This document shows positions 1 through 13,554 of a DNA stretch of 64,000 nt, piece by piece. The notes beneath the pieces are model-generated. The model searched no databases and was not told where the DNA came from. It worked only from the letters and a program-made list of their open reading frames with translations. Each line of letters starts with the position of its first letter. The stretch's first letter is position 1. The DNA lies in NCBI GenBank assembly GCA_013398955.1, contig VWPU01010353.1:1-64000 (forward strand). Direction: 5' to 3'. This DNA is from Callaeas wilsoni. Taxonomy: Eukaryota; Chordata; Aves; Passeriformes; Callaeidae. Both the position numbers and the translations under genes were made by a program.

Positions 1-915
1 CTGTTTCATCTTCCCCAACAGTAAATCAGCACCAGCACTCAGGGGTGGCTCAGAGCCCCCTCCAAGGGGTCTCTTTGCTATAGGGGCACCTCTCATCCCA
101 TAAGCGAGCCCTGCTCGTCGCAGGGGTGGTGACGCTGCCACTCTGTGGGATGCCACACCACATCAGAGGACAGACATCCATCCTCTCCCCCTGCCACGAG
201 AAACTGGTGCTCAGACATTCCACCTGGGCTTGTTCTGGCCTTCTGCACACAAAAATTACAGCAGCAGCGTGAGCTCCCCCTTCCCACCCTGCTGCAAAAG
301 AGGAGAAAAGAGCACGGGGCTGTTAGACCAGGGCTCTGCTGGATCCCCAAACACCTCTGGGATGCACATCCCTGCAAAAAAACCCTCACCCACACAAGGA
401 GAGGGCAGGGGGGACGAGCAGCAGAGAAAATGAGTCAACATGACAACAACAAGCTCCTGGGGAGCTGCACCCCGCGGCTCCCCTGAAACCTGTGCCAAAT
501 ATGAAAAAATCTCACAGCAATTACCTCCCCCCAAGGCCCCTCCTTCTGCCCTGCAGTCACCCCCAAATGCGACAAGCCAAATTTCCCTCTATTTATTTTT
601 TCTTCTTTCTCCCACACACAAGCAAGCAAACAACTCAATGCCAGAGGGAGAAGACCACAGATTCTCCCGTTAAAGCCCCTCCCAGTGAGGGTTCAACCTG
701 CGTCATTGGAGTCCTGGGGAAAAGGAAAAGAGCAAAGCTCTGGAGGAGCAGAGGTGTGCCAGGGATGGGAGAAGGCTTGGGATTTCTTGAATGTAATGCA
801 GAAAATCACATATGCATGAGCCTGAATGAGACATCTCCAGGCAGCAGCTCCCAGCCTGGCAGTGGTTCAGGTGTCCTCTCCATTCAGGTCCTGGCATCCA
901 AGTCTCCACTGTGGA

Positions 916-959
916 TTTTTTTTTTCCCCCTCTCTTTTTCCTTTCCTCTCTCCCTTTCT
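916..959 (+). repeat. Uninterrupted 44-base homopyrimidine tract
   Basis: Only C and T for 44 bases, purine on the transcribed sense (minus) strand. Such tracts can form triplex DNA. No splice acceptor function is likely because the host gene runs on the other strand. Confidence 0.85.
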
Positions 960-1195
960 GGAGAGCGTTGTACTACGCTGGCAGCCTGCCATGCTCACGT
1001 CTGCCTCCCACTTCACCCCCATCTGCCATTGTTTCCAATCAGTTTAGGAAACAGCACTGAGAACAATTAGAAAAGATAACGAGGAAGAATTACATAATTA
1101 CAGGCCACCGCATCCAAAGCGTTTTCCCAGTCTGAGCTCTGCCTGAGGGAGGTACAGTGACTTAATCACACTCTGGCTTTGCCTTGACTGTCTCA

Positions 1196-1224
1196 CCATC
1201 GTCATCGTCATCATCACCACCGTG
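1196..1224 (+). repeat. Short (ATC)n-like repeat
   Basis: CACCATCGTCATCGTCATCA TCACCACC: imperfect trinucleotide units, including CpG variants. Confidence 0.6.
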
Positions 1225-3002
1225 GTACCTGGAGAGAGGTCCCTTCTGCAGCTGGACACTGCAAGCAGCCACAAGAAAAGGTTTTTCCCAAAAAGCCTGT
1301 TGGGCTTGGGAAGAAGGGAGACCTTTCTTCCTCCCATGCCCTGTCTGTCTGGGGGAGGTTTCAGCCCTGCCCAGCTGTCTCCCTGGATCTCCTCGGAGCA
1401 GCAGACTTCACCGGCAGCAAGAAGGAAGATGCTCAAGGAATTAATCTGCTCTTGAGGTCCCCAGTGAGGCTTATGCAATGTTCCCCAGCTAAGCCAGGCT
1501 CTGATGTGCCAGCAGGAAGATCGTGAGCTGCCAGCGAGACACCAAGGGCAGCTCCACACACCAGGACAAGGCTGCGCCCATATGACGAGCACTATCCCAA
1601 ACCCATTCCTCCAAGGATGTTTTGCTCCAAGTGAATCCGGTTGTGTGGCTGCAGCTAACCCAGGTTACACACCTGAGCTCTTCTCCACCCCTCCCACCCA
1701 GGTCCTGCTTGGCATCTCACCTGTGTGGCCCAAGCTACTCGTTGTTCCAGTACTTTTCCCAATTACCTGCCGTGACACCGGAGTCCAGGTTCCTCCAGGT
1801 GGCTGGGAGGTGAAGCCAGGGATGTCAGCGCCGAGTGGCTGCTGCTTGCCTTGCTAAACACCTGCCTAATTCCCCTTCTCCGATTCCCCCGCCCCTCCCC
1901 ACACAACAGGTTCACCACCTGCCACCTCTGGCTTTAGAGCTACCGGGGAATAGAATGCCAGGAAAGGAGAGGTTTTCCCAGGAGAGCACTGTCTTGGATG
2001 CTTTTCTTCGGAGGATTTCAAAGCAATTCTCCTGTCATCGTCCTCGTGCGGATGGAGGCAGGGGCTGCTATGTGAACCGATATTTGATCTGGCTTCAGAG
2101 CAGCTCTGAGCTCACTGCATCCTCCTTGCCACGCTGGGGTTGATTTGCTGCTCAGCCGTTATTTCTGGGAGCAAAAAAAAAGCGTCTTCGAATTTAAGCA
2201 TCCACTTCTTTGGCCGTAAGTGACTCTTAACGAACATCGGAGTAATTAAAAATCTCCCAAAAGCATGGGAACTGGGAAATGCCTTTGATAGTTGCTCTGA
2301 GGACGGAGGCTCTCTCATCCTGCCTCAGTGTGTCACAGATGTTAACTGTGAATTCCCCTTCATTCTTTAACCTCCTGAGCTCAGCAATTCCACCATTACC
2401 GCGTCCTTCCTGATCGAGGTGTAATTCAGAGCTTTTGAAATTAAACCACTTTCATGACACCTTTGATTGAGACGTTCCTGAAGAAGGACTCCAGGGCTTC
2501 TCTGGTCCCTTTTAAGATGCCATGAAAGTGAGAAACTGTCCAAGCTTTGAGGGAGGGCTTGAAATTTGAAAATCCGAGAAATAACACACAATATGGGGAC
2601 GTACATGCGTTCCTACAAGCTTGGAGCAAAAGGGCTGGGCTTTTTGGAGGTTTCTTCTCCAATTTTGGCTGCTGGGTGTTACTCTCTTATCATCAGGCCT
2701 TGCTGGGAAGACAAAGCATTAAGAGATCCTTGCCCAAAAATACCCATTCTGTCATTTAATATAAGTCAGTGCAGCCCAAGCTTGGGGAATTACACAGATA
2801 AACGACGCAAACGTTTCCAAATTAAGTCCTCTGAGATCCATCATCACAGGGAGTCTTCATATCGGGATTCACATCACATAAATTTAAGGTAATTTAGGAA
2901 ACCAGTCACTGCTGCTGCATCTGGCAATGAGAGGGAGAAGGCACCTTTGGAGAGCAGCTCAGACCCAAGGTAGGGACAGACCCTTCTGGACACACCAACG
3001 GC

Positions 3003-3093
3003 TCAGTGGAGCCTGTGGAAGGTTCTGCTGGAGAAGTCCTTGCCCATGGCAGGGTCTTTAAGGCCCCTTCCGAACCATTCTGTGATTCCATGA
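3003..3093 (+). mobile_element. CR1 LINE 3' end fragment
   Basis: A short, diverged sense tail: GTGGAAGG, CCCATGGCAGGG, TTTAAGGCCCCTTCC, then ATTCTGTGATTCCATGA. This matches the conserved CR1 3' untranslated end. It is strongly 5' truncated. Confidence 0.7.
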
Positions 3094-3308
3094 ACCCCAA
3101 GGGAGGCCTGGCAGCTCACTTAGGTTGGGCCTGTGTTACTTGAGGATTTACCAGAAGCACATAAAATAAACCACAAATAGTCAGGGATTGCAGGGTCTTA
3201 ACCGGGAGGGGACCAGCGCTGCTGAGGGAGTCTGGACAATTATGCAATACCAAATAAAATTAACAGAGGTTCCACATATTTTAGCAAGTCCATGGAAAGC
3301 TACCTCAG

Positions 3309-3625
3309 ATTTCATAACTCCTGCTACCATTTAGGTTGGAAAAGCCCTCCAAGATCATCCAGTCCAACTGTTCCCCCAGCACTGCCAAGGCCACCACTGA
3401 CCCATATCCTCAAGGGCCACATCCACAGGGCTTTTAAAGCCTCGCAGGGATGGCTATTCCAGCACTTCCCTTGGCTCAACAACCCCTTCAGTGAAGAAAT
3501 TTTCCCTAATATCCAATCTAAACCTCCCCTGGCACAACTTGAGGTCGTTTCCTCTTGTCCTGTCCCTTGTTCCCTGGGAGCAGAGCCCAACTCCCACCTG
3601 GCTCCACCCTCCAGGGAGTTGTAGA
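3309..3625 (-). mobile_element. CR1 LINE fragment, antisense
   Basis: Antisense CR1 3' end with GGTTGGAAAAG, AAGATCATCCAGTCCAAC, CACTGCCAAGGCCACCACT, the TTCCCTAATATCCAATCTAAAC block and GAGTTGTAGAG. It covers the end of the reverse transcriptase reading frame and the 3' tail. The minus-strand frame is broken. Confidence 0.85.
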
Positions 3626-6600
3626 GGAAAAATCTTTGGAACTTTTAGAAGACGACGGAAAAGCCACCCCAGGTTTAGGGTTTCCCAGGCCCCCTCTGGA
3701 TGCGGTAAAACACTGAAATAACTCCTTCATACGAAATAGTAAAATAATTTATAACATTATAGTATCATATCCTCGATAACTCCTGCAGAGAGGTGTTTCA
3801 TGCAGAATTTGAAGAGCTCGGGATGGAGGTGGAAAGAGCCAGGGGAATTCCCAGGGAAGGGACAAAAGAAGCAACACACAGGGAGGAGCCTGTGCTTATG
3901 CAGATGCTTCTGTGTTTTAGAGGAAAACACAAAAACAAAGCAGGAGGTTGGTAAAAATAAAAAATTCCATGTCTGAAAGGAGGGCTGAATGATCCATGAG
4001 GAAAATTCTCCTCAAAGCTTTGCAGGGGTCGTCAATGGCCCTTCACCACAGCTGCATAATGACACCACCACAGGGGAGGGGCTGCTTTTCATCCACTTGA
4101 GCGAAATGAAAGCTCCTCTCCCAAGGTAGGGAGCCCAGGAAGGGGTGGGGAAGGAGGAGGGGGTCCTCTTTTGTCTCTCAGAACCACTCCTTATGGCACT
4201 GGCTTGATTTCTCATTGTTCAAAAGGTGGCTTCCCATCGCTGCCACCATTCCCAAGAGCTGCCGGCTTCGGTGGCCGGACTGAGGTGATGGAGAAGAGTC
4301 GTTACTGAGATGAACGCCCCAGGGGAGGACCCCGGTGGTTCAGAGCCCTTTGGAGGCTCAGAGCATCCCAGCTGGGTGCCTTTGGGAGGAGAAGTTCGCT
4401 GGGATATTCTCCCCTGCTCCTACAACATTGTGATCCTCCAGGGTCCATCCAGACCCCACTTTCCAGGATCCTTACAAGTGGAGAGGGTCTCCCACCCTCA
4501 CAGCCCTCCCTGGGATGGGCAGCTCCTGTCGGCACCTTCCTGGTCCCCAGAGCCCACCCACACCACCTCACCCAAGGAGAGAAAATCTCCAACAAAACAA
4601 CAGCAGAAAAAAGAAGAAGCGTTGAGGGCAGGAGAGGAGGGAAAAGTGGTTTCAAAACCTGGACACATCAAGAGACTGTTTCCATGGCAACCTCTTGTTC
4701 CTACAGCAGCTCAAGCCTGTTTTAATCAGTGGTAGCATTTACCAATAAACTCTGCTGGGGTCTGCGCTCCCTTCCCAAGTATCTGCACCGGGATGGGTGG
4801 GGCCACGCATTCCCAGAGGCAGGGAACACCTTCGGGAAACAATGCTGATGGTTTTTTCCACGGGGCTTCGGGGCTTCGGTGGCCGGACCACAACTGCCCT
4901 GACAGCTGCCCCATAGCAGGGATGGGGTGCCAGGGATGCTCCGGGCGCACTCGCCTCTGCAGCCATCCTTATTCTCGCTTCTCCTTCTGGAAAATCTCAA
5001 CCCAAGCAGCTTCACAGCCTCCTTAACCAGCAGGTTCAGCCCTTGGTGGTTTGCAAAGCTGCCCCAAAAGCCTTCAGGTGTCGGTGCTGCCTGTAGGGAA
5101 CAAACCAGGGTGGAGGCAGGAGCGCTGGAAAAGGCCCAGAGGGAGCTGCTGTGGTGGAGGACACGGGGACACACTGTGCTCATGGAGGTGGCACATGGAG
5201 GATGTGAACAGCTCAGTCCTCAACACTGAACACAGGGGATTTTGGTTATTCCCACCGGTCTGGTTCAAGCACACCTCGTTCTTTCCTGCCTGGAGCCTGC
5301 GAGATGCCAAATCCCAAGGTGATGCCTCACAGCGGTTTCCGTGTTTGTAATGGTGTCATTTCTAAGGAGTCCGAGAAGAAAAGGTTGAAATTCAGCTCTG
5401 GTTGAACTCCAGAACAGCAGGTCTGGGTTAGAGGGTTCAAATCAACCTCCAGTCCAAGCTCACCTCAATTCCCCCCGGGTTTCACAGTGCAAATTTAAAC
5501 AGTGTAACCCAAGGGATGAAAACTCCCCAATGCCCATGGCCTCTGCAAAAAAAATTTCTCAAGCAGAAAGTGCCACAGACCTCAGTTAAAAATCTTCATG
5601 CTCACTCTTTAAACAGCATCTGTCACATTGGGGTCTGAGTTAAAACTGGACAGAGATGTTGACTTGTCATCGATCAACACAGGGCAAGCATTACCCACAG
5701 CAAAACACTTCTTAATAGCTTGGCAAGGTTTGAGAAGTTTCTTTGTAAAATTGCAGCATTAAAGATGTTGATATTTTATTCTGAAGGAACTCTGAGTCGA
5801 TTTTTTAAATGATAAAAATTAGAAAGTGTCAAAGAGAGGAGGAATATATTTCATGAAGGTTCAAATATTTAACAAAGCTCTGTGTTAAAGCATTGCATTC
5901 TCTTGCTGCTTTGTTAAATGCCTTCGTTTTAACAGAACACTGGGAAAAAAGAGTGGTTTAGTTTAACCAGAAGATTTTCCATGTGTTTTTGCTTTAAGCC
6001 ACTGAACCTAAAATCAATTATTTGTACATGTTTAGCCCTGATCCATGACTAGGACTTATCCAGTAATTCAAACAAACATGAATTGACAGTAATCTCGTTT
6101 TGTTTGGGTTTGCTCTCTGCAGATGTTCTAATGGACCAGTTTGCTTTCTGCTGATGGACCAGTTTAGCACTAGGGAATTTTTCAAGCATAAGCATGGAGC
6201 AATTTTCAGGGAATGCCTCTGGAGAGCAAATTTTGAACATATTTACTTGCTTTTCTGCCTATGGCAGAGCACGGAAACAAGCGGTCTGTGGCATCAGACC
6301 ACCAAATTTCATGAGATTGAGGTAAGTGCCTGATAAAACTCCCTGCTTTTTCCAGCAAGGATCGCCCCATGGACCTGAAGCAAAAAAAATTCTTTGCTCA
6401 GCCCTGTCAAACCATTGAAGCTCCCGCCCCAGCGCATCCTGGGTGCTCAAGGTCTGCACAAAACAAAATTTGGGGGAGCAAAACCCACCACAGGCACGAA
6501 ATACAGGAGCAGCACATAAACCATCCCAGGAACGCCTCTTCCCCATGGCAAGCTGTGTCCCTGCTGCCTCTGTGCACCTTCTCTCCAGCTCGTGCTCACT

Positions 6601-6860
6601 GTAAATATTTCAAATGCTGGATGTCTCTGGGGACCCCCTCGGCTGAGCACTGAGCAGCTGAACAGCAGCCAAGGTTAACAAATCAGAGTGAAATGTCACG
6701 GCTTAGCCCTTCCTTCCTTCCCTGGCACCCTCCAGAGCGTGGATTCAAGCTCCACAAGCCACAGGGTGTTGTTGTATTTGTTTTTCCTTGCAGGGAGCTA
6801 TTCCCATCTAATGCTTTGCCTGACAGCTGCTGTGATTAATAGGTGATGTGCCAAAAGCCA
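3626..6860. other. Unique intronic sequence
   Basis: No CR1 or coding similarity. The part from about 5,570 to 6,060 is AT-rich (TTAAATGATAAAAATTAG, CAAATATTTAACAAAG). A 13-base direct repeat (GATGGACCAGTTT type) occurs near 6,130-6,165. Confidence 0.5.
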
Positions 6861-6864
6861 CAGA

Positions 6865-6945
6865 CTATTATTATTATTATGGCAACATTTCGAGGTCACA
6901 ACCAAGAGCAGGGTCCCATTGTGCCAGGCGCTGCACGCTGCTGGA
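6865..6945 (+). mobile_element. Possible amniote MIR-related SINE tail
   Basis: A TTATTATTATTAT run, then GGGTCCCATTGTGCCAGGCG and CTGCACGCTGC, resembles the reptile and bird SINE tail with 'CCATTGTGCTAGGCGCTGTAC'. Only this tail motif supports it. Confidence 0.45.
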
Positions 6946-7245
6946 AGTGGTCCTTGACTGAGAAAACCTCCATCTAAACAGGAATTTCTGGGAACAGGCG
7001 AAAAAAAAAACCACACAAAATTCCAAGTGCTGTGGGTTTTTTCTACAGCTTCATGCACAAGGCAAGCAGTGGAAGAGAATAACTGTCCCCCAACACCCTG
7101 ACACCCAACATGCTCCACCACGCTGGGGATCAATTAACGTTCATGCGTAATCACTGCAGCATTTCTCAGAGTACATGCATGGCTGCAAGGTTTGAAGTTA
7201 CTGGGTTAGGTCACCTCTGCAAGGTTAGACTAACACATTCATGAG

Positions 7246-7310
7246 GGAAAAAAAAAACAAAAACAAAAACAAAAAAACCCAGCCAAAACCAAGCAAAAAA
7301 AAAACAAACC
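7246..7310 (+). repeat. A-rich (CAAAA)n-like low-complexity tract
   Basis: Runs of A broken by single C, with three CAAAAA-type units, over about 65 bases. Simple sequence; no adjoining retroposon body was recognised. Confidence 0.85.
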
Positions 7311-7714
7311 TCAAAATGATGTTAGTCCATGTTAGAAAGCCATGCCTTCAGTACAGATTTCCTGTTGCATCCTGAATCGCTCAACATTCCCTCTTTGGGA
7401 CATGCATGTTACCAAATGTTAGCCTCATTTTCTAAAAAGATGAACCTAAACACCAGGTCAAGGCATTTGGCCAAGGTTCTGGAGCAATTTGGTGGCAATG
7501 GCACAGAGAAAACCCTAAAATCAGGACAGCTTGTCCAGTGTGTTGTTAACTGGATCCCACACCCAGCCCTGGAAGATTCTGCATCCCTCATTTCCCTACA
7601 CCACAGACTTTATTGGAAACCTTCTGGCCTCCCAGGTGGAGAATACAGGTTCTGCTTGATTTTTGCCAGCTGGTGAAAAATGGAGATTCAGGTACTCAGA
7701 GGAAATACTTTGTG

Positions 7715-7785
7715 TCCTACAGTCACACAGATGAATTCCCAAATTCAGTCAGTTGTAAAACAGGGGTGAGCAATATTCTATCTCC
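7715..7785 (+). mobile_element. Possible MIR remnant, sense
   Basis: CAGTCAGTTGTAAAACAGGG and GTGAGCAATATT resemble the MIR tail CAGTTTCCTCATCTGTAAAATGGGGATAATA. Short and weak. Confidence 0.35.
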
Positions 7786-8387
7786 TGTTTTCTGTCTGCC
7801 TTTGAGCTCAGGTTTCATTCCATCCCCAGTAAGATGCTGATGTTCAGAGGGAGAGGAAACAACTAACAGGATAAAAAATACGGGACTGAAAGCACAGACA
7901 TAAATTATTATTTAAAAGCTGCAGTTACCTACAAGCTGTAAGTTCCTTATCACCCTGAAGTATTTAATTTTCAGGCTTTTTACAGGTTTGTGCCCAGGGG
8001 CTGAAATCTGAACCCTGCCTACATCCACTTTTCAACACTATTTCAGAATGGATGGATTTTTCAAGTCTTCATGGACACCCGAGTTTTCAGCACTGGGAAA
8101 TGAAAAAAGAAGATCCAAAACCAGGCTACCAACAAGACACCCTTTTTAGCTAGACCCAGACTGGGCAGAAAGAGACCTAAGGACATTGCAGATCAGTTTT
8201 AGGGGTTTTTCCTCCTTTCCCCTTGAAGGAAACCACGTGGTGGAAAGGGGCAGAGGGATGTTTTCCCCTTTGGATCCGTGAATCATTCATGACAAACACG
8301 TGCCCCTTTTGCTGCTCTCTCAGCCCTGAACCTCCACAGGCAAGGTATGGACAAGTGGCCTCCTATTCTCTGTCACCCTCCTCTGCC

Positions 8388-8460
8388 CTTCCCAGCTCCT
8401 GGTGTCCAAGTCCTGGCTCTGGATCTCAGCTGTGTTATCCGAGTGAAGGTCTGAGACCTC
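8388..8460 (+). mobile_element. Possible MIR remnant, sense
   Basis: GTCCAAGTCCTGGCTCTGGA and TCTCAGCTGTGTTATCC resemble the MIR body (GAGTCCTGGCTCTGCCACTT, AGCTGTGTGACC). Weak evidence, by eye. Confidence 0.35.
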
Positions 8461-11400
8461 ACACAATCCTTTCACGTCGTCTCCTCTGCTCCCAGGAGCA
8501 AATTTTGTCGTCACACTCAAGGTGGGAGCAGAGTCAGATCCCAAGTAAACCCTTTTCCCAGTGTTATTCCAGCCTCACACAAAGGAAAAATAACTGAAAA
8601 GAGTGAGAGGGAGAAGTATTTCTGGAAATGCCTCGTGGAGCACATGAATATCTGGGATGTTGTTACGGACTGGGGCTCCTTCCTACACCCAACAGGAATA
8701 AATCCTCCATTATCACACAGCATAGTGTGGGTTTTTATATTGAATAAGAGTCACCTCCACTTCAAAATAGAATAAATAAGTAAGAAAGAGTAAATAATAT
8801 AGAAAAGCTGCCTTGGATCCTGGTGGGATATTACATTTGTCCAGGCCTGTCAAACCATGCACGCTCAACTCCGCATCAGAAATTCCATTATGATACACAA
8901 CGGCCAACCTGGGAGAGAAAGGAAGTTGTCCCCCAATAAAACCCAATTTGCCTCCTTTTTGCAGAGCTGTCTCTGAACTAACCAGCCTGAAACTGCCTAA
9001 AAACAGTCTGACATGTAATTTATACTATGGTGCAGGATGATAATTTCCCTTAAAGATGAGAGGTCGTGTCAAGTGAATCGGAAAACAGTCACACCTGTGG
9101 AAGACAAGTTTAATGTAACAGTTCTGGGAGAATGAAATCAGTAATTCTCCCTTACATACTTCCACTTGAAAAAAAAAAGAACTAAACCAAAATAAAACCC
9201 ACATCTACCACAACTCTCTGAAATGCTGCAGATGGAATCAATCAAATCTCTCCTTCCTGGACAGTTATGAACTGTCCCTTGTTTGTCCAAAGGACAAACC
9301 AAACAAGAACTGGGGCTTTGCAAGTGCTTCTGAGCTTTTCCATGCTCATGAAAAAGTCATCATGTTTATCTCTACAGAAGAAGAAAAAAAAATCTCTTCT
9401 TGGGGAAAAAAAAATATTTAAAAAAAGGAGGCTTGAAGGCAAGAGCCATGTGGCACACCAGAGGAGAGGGGGAAAGGCACAAAGAGCACAAAGCCATCCC
9501 CAGCAGAACCTTAGCCAGAAACAGCCCCTGGAAATCCTTTCCCTTTATTACAGAGTTAAAAGAAAATAAAAGCCAACAAGAAGCAGAGATGGTTTTATCC
9601 TCCACAAAAGTTGAACTGCTCCTGGGAGCCTCTTTTTTTCCCCCACCCCCTTCAGAGAAATTCAGCAGTGACAGCAAAGACGACTTCTCCTGATGTACAC
9701 CACCCATAATTCCATCGTTGGATTCGATGTTTCAGAAGGAATGTTTCAATCCCCATGAATGAAAGCAAGTGTTTGAAAGAGATTATTCCCCTGCCATGTC
9801 GCCTGGACAGGAGGGAGCTGCCAGCTCACAGCGGGCCTGTGACAGGACAGACTTTACCCTCCAAGTCTAGACCCAAGCAGGGATGTCGGCAATGAGTTTT
9901 CCTCAAGTGCTGATAGGAGAGAAGTTATCTGCAGCTCTTCCTTCCCTTTGTGTCCTCCTCACCTCTGGAGCCTTAACCACAGCCTGGGCTGTCCCTTTCT
10001 CCCAGGGCTGATACGCTTTTGCTTTTTCTGAAAGAGCAAAAAGGATCTGACTTAAGAGGGAGCCTTCTTTATTTCCTCCAAAGGCAAGGCTCCATCTCAT
10101 GGTTATTGGACTCTCCTCCCACTTAAATCTGAGGCTGTTGCCTGCTCTGGGCTTTCTTCACATTCTCCCTGCTGCTTGACTTTCCCCCAATTACCTGTGC
10201 TACAGACCTTGGGAAGAGACAGCCGGTGATAACCTTGGAGATAACTCTAGGTTTTCCATCTACTGGGAGGAGAGAAAAGAGCTTTAAATAAAAATGTAAA
10301 TTTAACGTAGAAGGACGACAAGAGGTGATAACAACAGCCAGGTCCTGCTGTCAAATAGCTCAGTGCAGTGTTTACCCTTCATATAAAGCCACAAAACAGT
10401 CAAGGGCTTTTTTTATCTTGAAAAGAGCCAGTGATGAATCCAGTTCAGTTCCTCTGCTTTACAGGTGCTCTCCAAAACATGAGTGATGGAAACCATTAAT
10501 TAGAAACACATTCCTGCCTTTCCAATTTCTCTCCAAACAGCCTTAAAGTCGCTCTTTCCCTCCTGCTTTCCTCCTCTCTGGGCCAGCAGGTCTCTTTTAT
10601 GTTCCTGGGGCTCGTAAAAGCATCACCCATCCTAAAGCATGGCGAAAAGAAAGGAAGAGGGCAGTTCCCTCTTCCATCTTCCCAGGAGACAGCAGCCACC
10701 TCCATGCTCCAAAGGATGCTGAGAGACCTCAGCTGCCTCGCATGAAAAACTGAGGCAAATCCCAAAGACTTTTTTAAAAAAATTCCCTCAAAACTCTTCC
10801 TTACAACACCCACGCTACTGGAAGCTGGGAAAATGAAGTTGGTCCATCTTCACACTCTTCCTCAGGCTTCTGCTCATTTTTTGGATACACAGTGGGTTGG
10901 ACTGGTCCTAAAGCTGACCCTGACAGGCAGCACTTAAAGCACCTGTGTGAGGATGAAAGGCAACTCTACCTCTTATTTAACCTCTCTCGGTCCAGATAAA
11001 GAAAGATCACCTGGAATAGCACAAATTTCAGTGCAGACAATAAAAATTGTGCTTTACCATAAGTTCATCTTATTTTGCTTTAGGGAAGCATTAGGGAAAA
11101 GAGAAAACAGAAGCAGTGGGAGAAGGAGACAAAGAGAAAAACAATTAATAATGAGGAAAGAGCAAAAATTAACATTAAAAAAAAAAATACATAATTAGTA
11201 GAAATTCTGCCCTGACACAGATTAATCCTGATCTTTTCAGCATCATCCCAGGGAGGGAAGAAGGGTCAGGGAACCCAGTTTCCTGCCCTTCTTCAATGGA
11301 GCTTCCCAGTGCCGAAGAAGCAGAGCATTCCCATCATCCCAGCCTATATTCAACATTAAAATACACATTTGCATGGTGGAGGAAAGAAAAACACAATGCT

Positions 11401-12524
11401 CTGGAGCAATCCTACAAGGAATTTGTTGTTCTGCTACCCAATGATCCTTTAAGGAAGAAAGCAATGGATCCTTCTGGATCTGAAGTGGGCGTGAGCAGAC
11501 ATGTCATGGTACAGCATTCCAGCATTTCAGACCTGGCATTTTTTTTCCTATGGATGTAATCTGGTATTTTTCACACACAATTTGTGGGACAAATGGGCTG
11601 CACAGCAGGAATTGTGTCCTATTGCACTGCTGCTTCCAGCCTGGCTCTCACCATGGGTGTGAACACCTTTCCACTCACAGAGAAATCCCTGTAACCTCCC
11701 TTGCGCACTGACGTTATACTGCAGAAATTTTTGAGCCATTTCCATCTCTGCCTGGGCAGATGAGACTCCAGAAGAAGCAGAAGCCAGCTCACCAGCAACC
11801 CTCAGAACCAGCTCGTTCCTTGGCCACAGAACAATTCCCAAAAAGAGCACGAATCCCAGGTAATCCTTGAGGTCACCTGGCTCAGAAGCTTTATTCAGAT
11901 GCCCAGACAGGTCATCCCACATCCCCTATTTACTTATGGCAGCCTAATTGCTTTGTTCTGACTAGGAGGAGGATCTAGGTTCTGCTTCTCCCTGGTATTA
12001 CTGAAAAAAATAATAATTCAAAAATAATTAAAACCTGCAACTTTTCATCCAGAGGTGACTCATTCCCTGTAAAAGCCCCTGGCTCTTAAAGACAAGGAAC
12101 AATTGATGTCTATCCACCTTCCATGGAAACTCCTCCCTCCATCTCCAAAAAGAACCCACCAAAACCCAACAATGCCAAAAAGCAAACCGTGCTAAAAGCT
12201 GGATTTCTCAGCAGGAAAAGAAAACAGAGTCTGTTAGGAGACCTGTCTCAGTTTCCAGGTGAATTTTAATCCATTCAGACTTTATATCTTGCACCCGTGT
12301 TTGCTGTTTTTACCAAACACTTGACCACTCCATAACAACTCCTTCTTTACCAAAATCTCCTCTCCTGAGGCAAAAACTGGGATCTTTCACTTCCATGATC
12401 TCCCAGGACTTGACTTTATGGTGATATCGGATCCATCTCAGCTTGACCAAACCACTTTCGAATTTCAGCAGCAAAGCCTGGGTTCAGATCCCCCCTCTCC
12501 TCACAGCCTCTCTCCCTCTCGGTA

Positions 12525-12625
12525 GTGCACATCCATTATGCACATTTTCATTAGGAGCATTTTGCAAGTGATCTGTTGATTCATTGTATTAGAATTGCAA
12601 ACAAACGGCATCATTTTCCCTGGCT
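12525..12625. promoter_or_regulatory. Candidate conserved non-coding block
   Basis: CATCCATTATGCACATTTTC, ATTAGGAGCATTTTGCAAGT, GATTCATTGTATTAG and AATTGCAAACAAACGG. Octamer-like, SOX-like and forkhead-like cores in 100 bases of unique sequence. Confidence 0.22.
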
Positions 12626-13554
12626 CTTCCTGGAGAATTCAGCGCTGATTTCCCGGCATTGTCGGGCTACTTGACTGACACTTCTGCTTGATTTGAACCC
12701 TTTGAGACTTCTCGCTGCAGACACTTCTGCTCATCAGTTCTTCTGCAAGAGCTCAAGGGCTTGCAGGAGCTCAGGCACCTGTGTTAGTTGACACAGGCTC
12801 CACATTTCCCTATTCTGTACATGATTTGCAACATTTTTTGCCTTGGAATCACAATGTGACAGTGAAAAGTGGGGATAGAGGGGGCAAATTCATCTCCACA
12901 TTTCATGTAACTCCACTGATTTCAATATTTGCTCTGTGTCAGATGGGCACGCGCATTTTTATCCCACCCAGACCTCCAATGCTCTAGGCACTCAATGCAC
13001 TATTTAATCCATCAAATGCTGGGGTTTTTTTCATTTTCCTATGTGTTTCTTTTTTTCTTTTTAACAGACAAATGTGAATTTGCCGTGGCTGCTCTTAGAT
13101 CTGAAACCACAGCAAAATACATTCGAGTGCTGTCACATTCTTTGCTTGCATAGAAACCCATATTAATGGTTCTCACACACCTTCACAAATATTCCTGGAT
13201 CCTGATGTGGCAGAGAGAGATTTAGGGTCTTGCAGAGGAAAACAGAGGGACAGCAGCAGTAAATTATTTGATCCCAGTTTTGCAAAGCCGAGCCTTGCTG
13301 GAAGATCCATGCCACACAGAACAACCCATGTCAAGGTGGCACTTTGAAAAGTTTTTCTTCACACCAGAGAAGAAAACAGGATTTAAAAAGTCCTTTCGGG
13401 ATCTGTGCAGCTCCCAGGGAAATCAGCAGGAATTTTTGCACTGCTGTCACTGGGAGCTGCATCCTGATGGAAGGTTTTTAGGATATTTCAGCATATTCTG
13501 CCTTAAAACAGAGGATTGGGCACCTTCAGTAATTCAGTGTCTTCACACTCTCAG

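Larger units (their letters stand above)
1..3002. other. Unique intronic sequence
   Basis: Apart from one homopyrimidine tract and a short ATC repeat I see no gene, RNA or mobile element. Open frames here show no known motif. Confidence 0.5.
7786..13554. other. Unique intronic sequence, CR1-free
   Basis: No CR1, exon or RNA gene recognised. It contains A-rich short tracts near 9,380-9,430, a possible MIR piece near 8,400 and a motif-dense block near 12.5 kb. Confidence 0.5.

Noticed and set aside
4264..4888. 17-base repeat GGCTTCGGTGGCCGGAC at 4264 and 4872
   Set aside because: One 17-base match in 64 kb can occur by chance, and the flanks do not align.
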